Below, one piece after another: positions 39,901 to 51,900 of a DNA stretch of 64,000 nt. The stretch is from assembly GCA_024734555.1 (NCBI GenBank), contig JANPWX010000469.1, forward strand, positions 299,989-363,988, in the 5' to 3' direction. The notes beneath the pieces are model-generated. The model was given only the letters and a program-made list of their open reading frames with translations. It was not told where the DNA came from and ran no database searches. The position numbers and the translations under genes are program-made. The DNA comes from Trochalopteron elliotii. Taxonomy: Eukaryota; Chordata; Aves; Passeriformes; Leiothrichidae. Each line of letters starts with the position of its first letter. Position 1 is the stretch's first letter.

Positions 39901-42900
39901 GCTGGTGGAAAGGGGGTGATTCAAACCTTCCCAGAGCTCTCCATGCTTTGTTGTTAATTCTTTCTCATCTCTGCTGGGAGTTGTATATTTAATTGCTTTT
40001 ATCGACTTGTTGTTGTAATTTCTCCTAGGTAGAAGGTTACTGAATGGCAAAGGGGTAGGAGCTTGCTGTTTTTTAACATTGCTGGATCCCACTGCAGTCT
40101 CAAAACTCAGCATTCAATTCAACAATAAATCCAGCAAATTGGAGTTGGCTGTAGCAGCCAGACATTCATTCCTTTTTTTTTTTTTTTCATAGTTCAGAGG
40201 AAAGAGGCTCTTACTGAGCAAAGGAAACCAGACACTCAAGTTCAGTCTGAGTTTTCATGCCAATTACCAAGTTTATTAAGAAAACAGCTACAGTCTGACA
40301 CTACAGTGCTTAGGGAGCCCCACTAGTCACTTACAGTGCCTTTCCAGCCAGGAAGCAGGGGATTTTGACCCTTTTTTGCTGGAGAGTTTTTCTCCTAATC
40401 TTTTTCATGTCTTATCTTCCACATTCTGGTCTGGTTTTGAGTCTTCACACTGTAGCTCTCTCTGTCAGTGCTCACTTCCTGTCCACACTGTCTACAAATC
40501 TTGACTAAGCCCAAAACTGCCCAATGCCTCTTCTTTCAGTGAAGAAATTTTTATTAACACCCAACCTAAACATCATCTGGTGCAATTTAGGGCCATTTCC
40601 TCTTGTCTCATGGCTTGTCCTCTGGGAGAAGAGACTTTAGGCTCAAGCTGTATTTTATTCCCCTGTTTCCAAACAACTCATTAGTTATTCAGGGTGAGGA
40701 GAGCCCATCTGTGTGGAGACAAGCACTGCAGAGCCCTGATCTGCTTTTGATGGTGAAGGATCTGCAACAGCATCATCTCTGTGATGTTACCACCAGTTCT
40801 CATGTGTGGTCCAAAGCTGCTCTGCAGGTAGCAGGAGACTTTCCCCTGACTTGATCAAGCTTTGGTTTGGGGCCTGGCTGAGCTGACATCTACCTTAGAT
40901 TTTAAAACAAATGCCAGAAGGAAGAGGTCACTTGATGGAAAAACAGAAGTAGAAAAGGGAGAGGCATTTTCCTGTCCCAAAGGCACCAGTTCTGTCCTGT
41001 TGGTAAGAGCTGCTAGGCATGAGGGCTTTTTAAAAGCTTTCAGCCTGGTTTTTACTGGGTTTGGCTTTTAAGCAAGAGTGCCTGGGCTGAAGTGAGCCCT
41101 GTGTAACAGGAATGTAGGGTTAATGCTTTCTGAGGAGAAAGCACTTTCCCTGCAGGAGCAAATGCATGTAGATGACACCAAGCTGACTGGTGCTGTTGAC
41201 ACACTTGAGGGATGGGATGACATCCAGAGGGACCTGGATAAGCTTGGGAAGTGACCCATTGGAATCTCATGAGGTTGTACAAGGCCAAGTGCTAATGCTG
41301 CACGTGTTGAGGCAGCCACCAGGATCAATCCAGGATGGGGATGAACAGATCAAGAACAACCCTGGGAGAAGGACTTGGGCTTCTGGTGGGTGAGAGCTGG
41401 ACATGCCCCAGCCCTGTGTACTGGGACCCAGAAACCACTCATGTGCTGGGCTGATCCCCCAGTGTGGGCAGCAGGGGAGGGGAGATTTTGCCCCTCTGCC
41501 CCACTCAGACCTGTCTCCAGCCTGAGGGGCCCAGCACAGGAAGGACATGGGGGCCCTGGAGCAAGTCCAGAGGAGGCACCAGGATGATCAGAGGGATGGA
41601 GCAGCTTTGCTGAGAGGAAAGGCTGGGAGAGCTGGGATTGTTCAGCCTGGAGAAGAGAAATTCCTGGTGACCCGACTGTGGCCTCCAAGTTCCTGAAGGA
41701 GCCAACAAAGAAGTTGGAGAGAGACTATTTACAAGGGCCTGGAATGACAGGATGAGGGAGAATGGCTTCATACTAACAGGTAGTGGGTTTAGATTAGATA
41801 TTAGGAAGAAATTTTTCCGTAGGAAGGTGAGGCCCTGGCACAGGTTACTCAGAGAAGCTGTGGCTGCCCCCTCCCTGGAAGTGTTCAAGGCCAAGTTGGA
41901 TAGGGCTTAGAGCAACCTGGGATAGTGGAAGATGCTGCTGCCTGTCAGAGACTGGAAAAAGTAATCTGTTTTGAGACATCTCAGAATGCTTGGAATGTGT
42001 GGTAGGGGCTGGGTCAGACCTTGCTCTGGTGAGGTGGTGCCCTGCCCCCTGTACCCCCCAACCCTGCAGTGTCTGCCAGCCATGGCACACTGAGGCAGCC
42101 CCCCAGTGTTGCCTGACACAGTCCCTGAGTGTCCAAGAAACCATAAGTCCCACCTAGGGGGAAGGCCCAGGATGGGCCAAAGTTTTAAGAAGCCTGACCA
42201 CAAGGCAAGCACATTGTCCTTTAACCCTACCTTCATTTTGGAGTTTTACATCACTGGAACCCAGGAGTTGGTAGTTATTTGTCTGTTTTTCTACATCTTT
42301 CATGTCTTTCTGTTCTTCTCCTTTTCTTCTTCTCTCTTCTCATGGAATGTGACATTGAATGGGTTTAAAGGTTTTTTATGTTTAATGGGCTAAGTCTATG
42401 CAATGGTGATGTTATGTTATGTTGCATTTATTCTTTTCCCAATGTTCCTTAATTTTCTGTAGTTCACCAGCAAACTTGCATGTGTTTTTTACTTCTTGAG
42501 AATATCTGGTTGGGATTTTCTCCTTTGCATCTATCCAGAGCAAAAGAACCTTGGTTTTAACCCTGGAACCGAATGGCTGGGGTGTAACACTGCCCATGAC
42601 AGGGGATTGGAGTGAGATGAGCTTTGGATTCCCTTCCAACCCAGACGATTCTGGGTTTCTCTGAAATGCTGTTAGAAATGCATCCTGCTGCTCCCTCATC
42701 GCTTAGGCCTTATGACTTGAGTGTCCCACCTTGTGCACACTCCTCTCAGCTTTTCTCTCCACCAAAGCCTGTTGTGTCTGGCTGTATTCTCCCAGCTGCT
42801 GAAATATAGCAGTGGGTCATGTTTCTTTAAGGTCTGATTTGTGAGCAGGACTTTGATGCTGAGTGGAGCAGAGGGAAGTTTATTTGAATAGCCTCAGGTA

Positions 42901-45900
42901 TTGTGGTGCCCTGAGACTGCACAGTTGTGTCTCATGGCTTCTTCATCTCTCCCCTGGGGCAGACAAGCTCATATGAGCAGGAACACTTTCAAGAGCATTC
43001 CTCTCCTCCTAATTCATTTTACCCTGGGCTCAGCAGTGTTTACATACCTTCAGCTCCATGGCTAGAGAGTAGAACTTGTATTTCTTATTTTTTATAATGC
43101 CTTCTAAGCAGCCCTTCACTTTTTCAATATCGTTTTGTTCCATGTCAGTGAGCAGAGCTTTCTCTCTTTTGACCATTCCTTTTTGGGCCAGCATTCCATT
43201 CCCTGTTGTTGTTAGCTCCTGTGCGTGTTAATCCACGCAGTGGGAAGCTGTGAATAGATTGTCTTGCTTGGTGATGAGTGCCTGATTTACCCAGTGTGGA
43301 TGACAGCCAGGCCTTTTGAGGAATCTGGAGCAAACCAATGTGTTTTTGCTTCTTGTGTGCACTGGCCAGATGCAATTCCAGCTTATGCTGAGATGCATCA
43401 CACTGGTGTCACTTTGAACCTGGCCTGGACACCATGGGGACCAGAGGCACTGCCCTCTCAGTAATTGTGCTCCTCTGCCAAGGGAGTCCTTGAGAGAGAA
43501 AAGTTAATGGAGCTGGTGTGCAGAGGAGAGCTGCTGGGGCATGTTCCCCTGCCCCCTCCTGCCTGGAGCTGGGTGATTGCTGGAGCCCTCCTGGGCAAGG
43601 GGCCCAGCCCCACAAGCATTGCCCAGGTGTTGGAGGTGCCTGCTCTTCCCTTGCTTCCTACAATATCTAGTGAGAAGAAGAGCATAAGCTGTGCCTGCTG
43701 CTGTGAGTGAGAAGCCCAGTCTGCTGTCTCCATCTTCTGCCTCCAGCAGGGGCAAGAGGACTTCAGACGGATGGAAACCAGGAAGGGATTTCCTCCTCTC
43801 CTGCCCCCGTGGACCAACTCTGCTAGTAACAGGAAAGGCAGACTGAAGGATTGGTTTGACCCTTATGGGCATGCTGTGGAAAGAGGATGTGACCCCTGAG
43901 CCCTCCACATCCATCACCACTATAAATGTTAACCAAGAACTCGCTCTCTTTCTGCTGTGAAAGGGAGAGGGGTCCTCTCCATGTGCCAGGGAAGCACTCA
44001 CCTCGTGCAAGTCCTGCAGCAGGTACCACTATGGAACAATTTTGGCAGGAAGCTGGAGCTGAAGGGCTTCCTCTCCATCCTCTCTGGGCTGATGTGCCTT
44101 ATAGCAAACTGCTTTCCTGTGAGCTGGGGAGGTCGTGGATCTCTTGAGCCTCTATCTTTCACAGGGTGTGGATACACTTTTCTGCTGTTGGAAAACAAAA
44201 CTTGGGTTCCAAACAAAGTGAACCAAAACTGGAGCTGTCTTTCTGTACCAGAGTGACTTCAGTCCTGTCAGTCTTTGTTACTGCCATGTAAATATCTCAC
44301 AGCTAATGGACTTGCTTCAGATATTTAAAGAGTGCTGTCAGCAAAAGCTTGGGAATAAGCCAGTGAACTCTTCCCTGGAATTTTGGGTAACTTTTGTTAT
44401 GTAACTCAAGATGCAAGGAATCACATTTCTGCAGGGATGGAGAGCTGTAAAACTGAATTACAATAAAGCTGAACATAAGCCAGCTGAGGCTCTGGTCCTG
44501 GACATATCATCAGCAAGGAGTGTAACCCCTTAAAGCCTCTTTCATTAGGTAGAACTGTATTGACCTGCACTTGGACAGCCTCTTCCTTGCAGGGAGAGCC
44601 CCTCTGCCTAGTCTTCTGTGGTTTCATAGCCTCTTCCTGGCTCATTCTGCTGGCTGTCATGGTGACACACAATGTGAGAAAGGCAGATAAATAGTGTGAA
44701 TGCCAAGCAGGCAGTGAACTTCCTGAGTGACAGCGCTGGTGTCAGGAACACCACAGGGTCTGCTCAGCAAATAAAACCAAAAGAACAACAGTCACTTTAG
44801 CTACGTTAATAACTTCCTCAGATCTTGGGGATAGTTTTGGGGAAGGGCAGAGTGTCACAGAGGATTTGAGCCATTGCTGTTACTGTTACTGCAGAGCCTC
44901 ATAAAAGGTTCATCTGTAGATTTTTATCTTACATTAGTCATGAAAAATGTGGGTTTTTTGTAACACTGAATAGATTTTCTTCAGTCTAACAAGGTATTAC
45001 TGTGGCTGACATTTGAAGAGTTCCTCTAAAGTTCAGTTCTTTTTTTTTATTTAAGGAAAAGAAAAGCAAGCAATTCCTAAATGTGTTAGTGTGCATGTCC
45101 CTTTTGAAGCACCAAGTGTAAGAATTGTGGAAATGCTCTGAAATCTGCATGTTTTCTAAAGAAATATAGGGCATTCTGCTGCAATGAGAACTGCTGTGAG
45201 GAGGCTGGAGCTCCATCCCAGAGCTGGTTCAGTCTACCTGAGACTCTGAGAGTGCAATGAAGGAAAGAGGGAGACTCTTTACCCCATTTAAACTGCATTT
45301 TTGCTTGCTGACACATCCAGTTTATTAATGGTGTGTTTAACCCCTCCTGATCCATAGATCTAGTCATTTCACACCTTTCCATCCTCTCTCCTGTTTTCTT
45401 TCTTGCTGCAACCCTGCGAGAACAGTTCTGTGTGGTTTTAAAATATTAGGACTTCACCAGGCTTCTGACTAGGTTTGGGAGAGACTTTGGACAGATTCCA
45501 CAGAGATCCAGCACTGTAAAATACTTCACAGTATGCTTGATAAATATGGCTATTACAGATAATAAACTACAGGGGGGATATGCCACTGTGCAGCAGTAGT
45601 TCTGCCTGGGAGTGAAAGGGTTGTGTTTCCAGGTCACTGGCCCTGAGAAAAGCCTGATGAGGGGCAGCTGACTGCAATGTTTGAGCATGAAGGATTTATG
45701 ACTGCAGTGTTTGAGCATGAAGGATTTATGACTACAATGTTTGAGCATGAAGGATTTATGCCCAGTGGTGTTGGTGAGGCACAGGGGAGCCCCCGGGAGG
45801 TTGGCTGGTACCTAGAGCTGAGCTCTTGTGCTTATCACTAACACCAACAGGAAGATGAATACTGCTGGGACAAACTCCATGCAGCACTTGCTGCAGGCAG

Positions 45901-48900
45901 GTCAGCCTGGCAGGAAGGCTGTCTTCTGGGAGATTAGATAACTGACTGACACTCCACCCCTGCACTGTCTTCAGTGGGGTAGCACAGGCAATGTTAAGTA
46001 GGCAGTCACCAAATCCTTGGAGCTACTTGTTTTTCAGGTGAAGACTGAGGTCTTGCATTGAAAAGAACACCAGCCCTCATGAGTGCAGGTGGAGGGGTGG
46101 GCACTCTGCTCTCTGGTGACAGGACCCAAGGGAATGGCATGAAGCTGTGTCGTGGGGGTTAGATTGGATATTAGGAAAAGATTCCTCCCCCGAGGGTGGT
46201 CAGGCACTGCAGGCACACCAGGGAATGTCACAGCCCCAGGGCTGCCAGAGCTCCAGGAGCATTTGGACAATGCTGTCAGGCACAGGGTGGGATTGTTGGG
46301 GTGTCCTGTACAGGGTCAGGACAATGAACCTTGTGGGTCCATCCAGCTCAGGATTCTATGACTCCTCTATTCCAACTATGATTCTGTGAACCATCTCGGC
46401 CCTGTAACTTTGCCTCCTTTTGTTGCTTTTGTGCCATTAGAGAACTGAAGGTGCTTATCTTGTATGGTTTTGAGTGTCACATTGGAACAGTGATTAGAAA
46501 AAAACCAGGAATGCTTTGTCTAAGGGTGTTTAAGCTTTATGTTGGAAACAAAACCCCCAGGTTGTTCAAAGTATTTGAATTCTATCACCTTCCATGCAGC
46601 ACAGGCATGACTGAATGCCAGTGGATATACAAAACAGTGGTGCACATCTCCCCCATCCCAATGGTGCCTTTGGGCTGCTTTTTCTCCCAAAGCTGTGCAG
46701 CCAGTGCTGAGAGGCAATCAAAACATACCAAGGTCGGATTATTTCATTCTGCTTCTCTGTGTGGAGAGTTTTCCCTAATTCTGGTCCTATACTATTTCTT
46801 TTCCCCCATGTGGAGAGCACAGAGAGCAGTGCCTGCAGGCAGGCAGCATGGGCACATGTGATGAAGCAGAGTGGTTTCGTTTGATTATTCAAGACTGAAC
46901 TGAGAGTGTGTGTGTAAATATGAACAGCCTTTTGTAGACAGTGAAGCTGGGGTCTCAGAAGGATGTGGGACATCAGGCAGCTCTTTCAAATGCTGTTCAT
47001 TGCATAGATGGTGTCACAGCAGCCATGGGTTGTAGGTAACAGAGCCAAGCCTAAAAGCTGTCAGCATCAGCTTATAGGTGACACCTGAAGCCACTTTAGT
47101 TCTCCTTACAATGCATTATATATTTTTCTTTACAGAGTATCTTAACACATACAACCAATCATACAATCATACACAATACCTTTACCATTTAGCTATAGCC
47201 TGTCACAACTACTACTATTACCATATTATGGTTAGTACTACCCAATTACAAAAGTTAGTATGTTACAGTTTAAGCTTAAAGTTGTTTTCCTGTTTTCTTG
47301 CAGTGGAAAATTCCTGAATCTTTTCTCTACTTGCTACATCAGCATGTGTGTTTACCTGTGGTATCTCCTGCTTTTCTTGGGAATTGTCTTTACTTGGTAG
47401 AAACATCTTTCTTTGTTTGTGGTCAAACATACCTTTGCTCTAGCTGAAAAACCTCCTTTCAGTCTGACTTAACCTTTGCTTTCTTGGGTTATCCAGCAAT
47501 ATTACCTCAGCACTTTCTAGCTTGAAGCTTCTTCTATTCTTCTACATCAAAACCAGCTTTCATTTCTAAAGAGCCTTCTGCTAAGCATTCATTTCTGTAA
47601 CAGTGTGTCTTTTTGGAGTGCAGCCACGGCCCTTCTAGATCCCAGCCAGCCTCTCCAGTAGAGAAACTGCTTCAGAACTGCTCAGGGGGCAATTCAAGCT
47701 CACACAGCCACACACGTTACAAGGCTGGCTCAGCAGAGAGGCAGAAGGTTCCCAGCCCAAATCCATCTCCAGCAAGTGTTTATTCCAGTGTGCTGAAGGT
47801 GAATCCGGAGCCAGAGAGAGGGAGCATGTGGTTTTCCTCAGTTATACAGGGTCTGAGGTGTGTGGGTGGCACAGGGGGCAGGGCAGGGGGCAAGTGACCA
47901 CAGGGAAGAGAGGAACAGGACACCAGGCCCCATGTCCAGTGGGGAAACAGGGAAAGGGGATGCCATGGGGTGGGTGATGGACTTGCCAAACCCAGAGAGA
48001 AGATTGCCCAATGTCTGCAAGGGTCCATGGGGGAGAAGCCTTCTTTACACCCAGGCTATCTTTAATCCTCACTTTTCCAGGGAAGGGCAGTTGGAAATTC
48101 TTTTAACGGCATGAGAAACTCCACAATTTCTGTGAGACTTTCCTGTTAAACCTTCCATCCTCTCCAACAGCCTTTTCTCTCTGCACAGGCATAACGTGGG
48201 GCAAGGTGGTGTCGCTGTACGCCGTGGCGGCGGGGCTGGCCGTGGACTGCGTGCGGCACGCGCAGCCCGCCATGGTCCACACCATCGTCGACTGCCTGGG
48301 CGAGTTTGTCCGCAAGACCCTGGTCACCTGGCTGAAGAGGAGAGGGGGCTGGGTAAGAGATTATATCTCATTGAACTCGTTTCTGCCTGTCCAGACCAGA
48401 AAATAGCCCACTTAAGGAAAGTAAGAGTGGAGTAATGCACCCCAAACCCCCAGCAGGTGTTTCCAAATAGGAGCATCCGAGGACGGCAGGGAGAGGGAGC
48501 TCTGCAAAGCTGAGACACTTTTGAGAGAACACGTGGTTTTATTGCAAGGGTGGTGGGTAAAAAGGGCCTTTTGCCTTCAGCCACCAGCCTGGGCTGAGGG
48601 GGAGTCCTAAAGAGAGAGAGAGAGAATGCAAGAGAGTATGGGTAAGCTAGGTAAGGTAAGAGCAGTGAGGTCAGAGGTAAGAGGTGGGCCAGGTAAGAGA
48701 GGTAAAGTAAGAAGGGAGAGAACCTTGTTACAATACATTATATCTCCTTATGTGTTGCATATTCTAATTTACAGTGACCAGCCCGTGTGAGATACAAAAT
48801 CTGCAGACTTTGCATATAGCCTATGAGAACTGCTATATTACCATATCACTCTGTATTCTAAACTCTAAAGACTGTCTTCTTGTCTATCTTTTCCCTGATG

Positions 48901-51900
48901 CCTCGGCAGGGTGAAGTGGGGCTACACCCTTGGGTCCCTTAGTGTCCCATTGTTTGTTATAATCACCGTCTTCCTGATCACATCTCAAAGCTGCTTTCAT
49001 TTCTATTTCATTCATAGGTTTTATATTCTCAGTATTTCTTGCCAGGCAATCATATTTGTAAGCTTTTCCTGTCCCATCTTTCCCAACAGGAAAGAGTTTC
49101 AGTTTACCTTTAGACATTTTAGGAAGTTATAACTAGAAAGTTCTGTGTTTTTCTCATTGTAATTGCCTCAGTGCCAGCACAGGAGCATGGATTGGGCTCC
49201 GAGGGTGTAATTCAAAGCCTGTTGTTAATTTGATTAGGCCAAGAGCCAAATTGTCCCTCCTAAAACATTCAGTATTTAGGAAGGAGCCCAAAGGAAGTAA
49301 GAGGCTTTTTGGAGTGTTTCTAGCAGGGTGTCAGAGGTTTTCTCAGACACTTGTGCACGGCTTGTTTTTTGTTTTCTGTAATGTTTGTTATTTTGATATT
49401 TTTCACTTATTAAACCTTTTGCTTTACATGGAGACTCAAGAGCAGTCTTGCAAAAATTATTTTAAGCCAATCTGCAAGGCTGGACCCTCAGAGACTGATA
49501 CATTTACACGTGGTTTATAAGGCCCTAGCCATGTGTTAACCTGTATCATAAGAGTGTGCTCTCTGCAGCCTTATGCAGAAAAAAGCTGTGTGAGATTCTC
49601 TTTCACAATGCTGTGGCCCCCTCTGTCCTACCTACACCTGTGCTAGACTTATATAACTCTGTTACTGCCTCGTGGTCCCATCCTCAAAAACATCAATTAT
49701 TCTTGGTCTCATCTTCCTGCATAGCTGAGACAGAATAATTCAATCCTGACCCACCAGCACTTGTGTTCCTGATCTTCTCCAGAGCTAACAGCCAGTCACA
49801 GTGGGACACTGTAGGGGTCATTCCTGTGATGCCCTTGCACAGATTGCCCAGAGAAGCTGTGGTTGCCCCATCCCTGGAAATGTTCCAGGCCAAGCTGGAT
49901 GGGGCTTGGAGCAGGCTGGTTTTAGAGGAAGGTGTCCCTGCCCATGGCAGGGAGTGGGATTGGATGATCTTCACACTCTCTTCTAACCCAAACCATTCTT
50001 TGATTCTGTGATACTCTTGGCCAGCTGTTTTCTAGAAACTGGCAAAAAATGAGACCTGACAGCTTAATTCTCATATCACCTCTGAGCACTGGATTTCTTT
50101 GGTCTCTCTATACCCAATGTGAGCATTGGTTCCTGTGGAGGATTGTTCATAGTAAGAACTTTATTTTGGTGCTGTGAACCTTTCCAGTGACCTCCCCAGC
50201 TGACTGGAGAGACTGGCTGGGTGTGTTAGTGGCTGGCAGCTGGGTGATGTCTGTATGTACCAGGTTCCATGGGCCTGTCTAGCAGGGACACAGACAGCCC
50301 TTGGATCCTCTGGTGTGCTGCTGGGCAGATGCTACTTGGGGCAAAATATTGCCCTATGACACCACTCAGTTCACAGGACATCTTGTTCCCAAGGCATGCA
50401 CTCTTTCCAAACTGAGCCACAGCAGCAAATTCCCTCTTTTCCAAGAGGTGTAATTCATTCCTAAGCCATCAGGAAATGGTCAGGCTCCTCACCCATACAG
50501 ATCTGGAGAGAGGGGGGTGTCGTTTTCCAAACAGTATTGCTCCTTTGTGCTGAGGCTTCCCAACTGTGTCAGTAGCTGGTTCAGTTACCTGATTTCTTCA
50601 GGACTGTAAAGAAGAGCTAGGAAAGTATCATTGTTCAGATTTTGGATCCCGTGCACTTTCTAAGTACCAATTCCTACCTTAAATCATCCCTGCCCTCTCT
50701 AAAACTGTGTCACCTTGAGGCCAGCTGACTCAGGGAACTGTTTGGTTGGGCTAAAAGGAACCTTTGATTTGAATGTCCTGATCTGTTTCATTCTGTGTTC
50801 CAAAAATTAATTGTGCCGAGGCCGAAGAGGATATCCTGGGAATTAAGTAACACTGTTCCTGCCTGTGAATGCCAGTCCCTGCCTCAGTATCATTTGAGGC
50901 TTACTTTAACTGCATGCCTGCAGAGCTGCTTGAAATGTATTCTCTGAAACGTTTTTTTTTCTAAGATCTGGTTTCATTAAAACAGAAACGTTGCGTAGGA
51001 ACGCATCTCTTTCTGTTTTCCAGCTATTTTTTTTCCTTGTTTTGGTAAAACTTGCATGCTCTGATAAGTTAGCACCTTGTTTTAATTTTTGTCTTGCTTC
51101 ATTAGAGTTCAAAGCAGAGTGTAAGTTCCAAAAGGATATTTTTGGAAAATTTGTTGCATAGCAAACGAGCTGCAAAACCCATCTCCAGATCAGTGTTCTG
51201 TGCAGCTGAGGAGATAAATCCACCACTGGCTCCTTCTGCCAGCCATCCCTCTTTAACGGGCAGCACATTCCAATTGGAGTTGCTGAATCCATGCTGATTG
51301 CTCTTGGGATGTGGCCCCAAGGAAGAGAAGCCAACTGCACAAGCACAAGACTGTGAAGGCTGCTGGGTTGTTCTGCTACAGCCCATTTCCAACATCCTTA
51401 TCAGCAACCCTGGGCTGTGGAAAGGAAATGCTTTCCCTCCTGAAACGACCCCTTCAGTCTGGGGAAAAGCTGCTAATCCCATCCTGTGCTGTGCCTCTGT
51501 GAATGTTCTTCCTCTTTATCTGAGCACTGCAACAAGGAATTTCCCAGCCTTGTTCACTCACGGGCCAGACCAAGCAGCTCTTTGGTGGAAACCTCCCACC
51601 CACTGCCTGGCCCAGCTTGGGTTGCTTTATCCTGAGATGCCATCCTTGCTCACATGGGCCCCATCTCTTAAGCATCAGCCTAGGCTGAGGCTGCCAAGCA
51701 TCACCCCCATGCCCTGAGCTGGTCCAGGAAAGACACCGTGGAGACTTCGGAAAGGCATTTGAAATTCTCCTTTCAGCAGCAGGTTCCCATGCTGCTCCCA
51801 TAGGGTGGAGAAGACTGCAGAACCCAATGCAAACCTCACAGGAAGAGTAAGAAAGAGCCTTTGAGACATCACTTCTCCCTGGGAAGAGTTTACAGTCTCA

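Noticed and set aside
45446..45748. Frame with a repeated MLKHCSHKSF motif, resembling a repeat protein
   Set aside because: Produced by the 30-bp tandem repeat, which keeps frame automatically.
48884..49117. 77-codon minus-strand frame with a retroviral-looking composition
   Set aside because: It overlaps the solo LTR boundary; LTRs do not normally encode protein and no gag or pol motif is visible.
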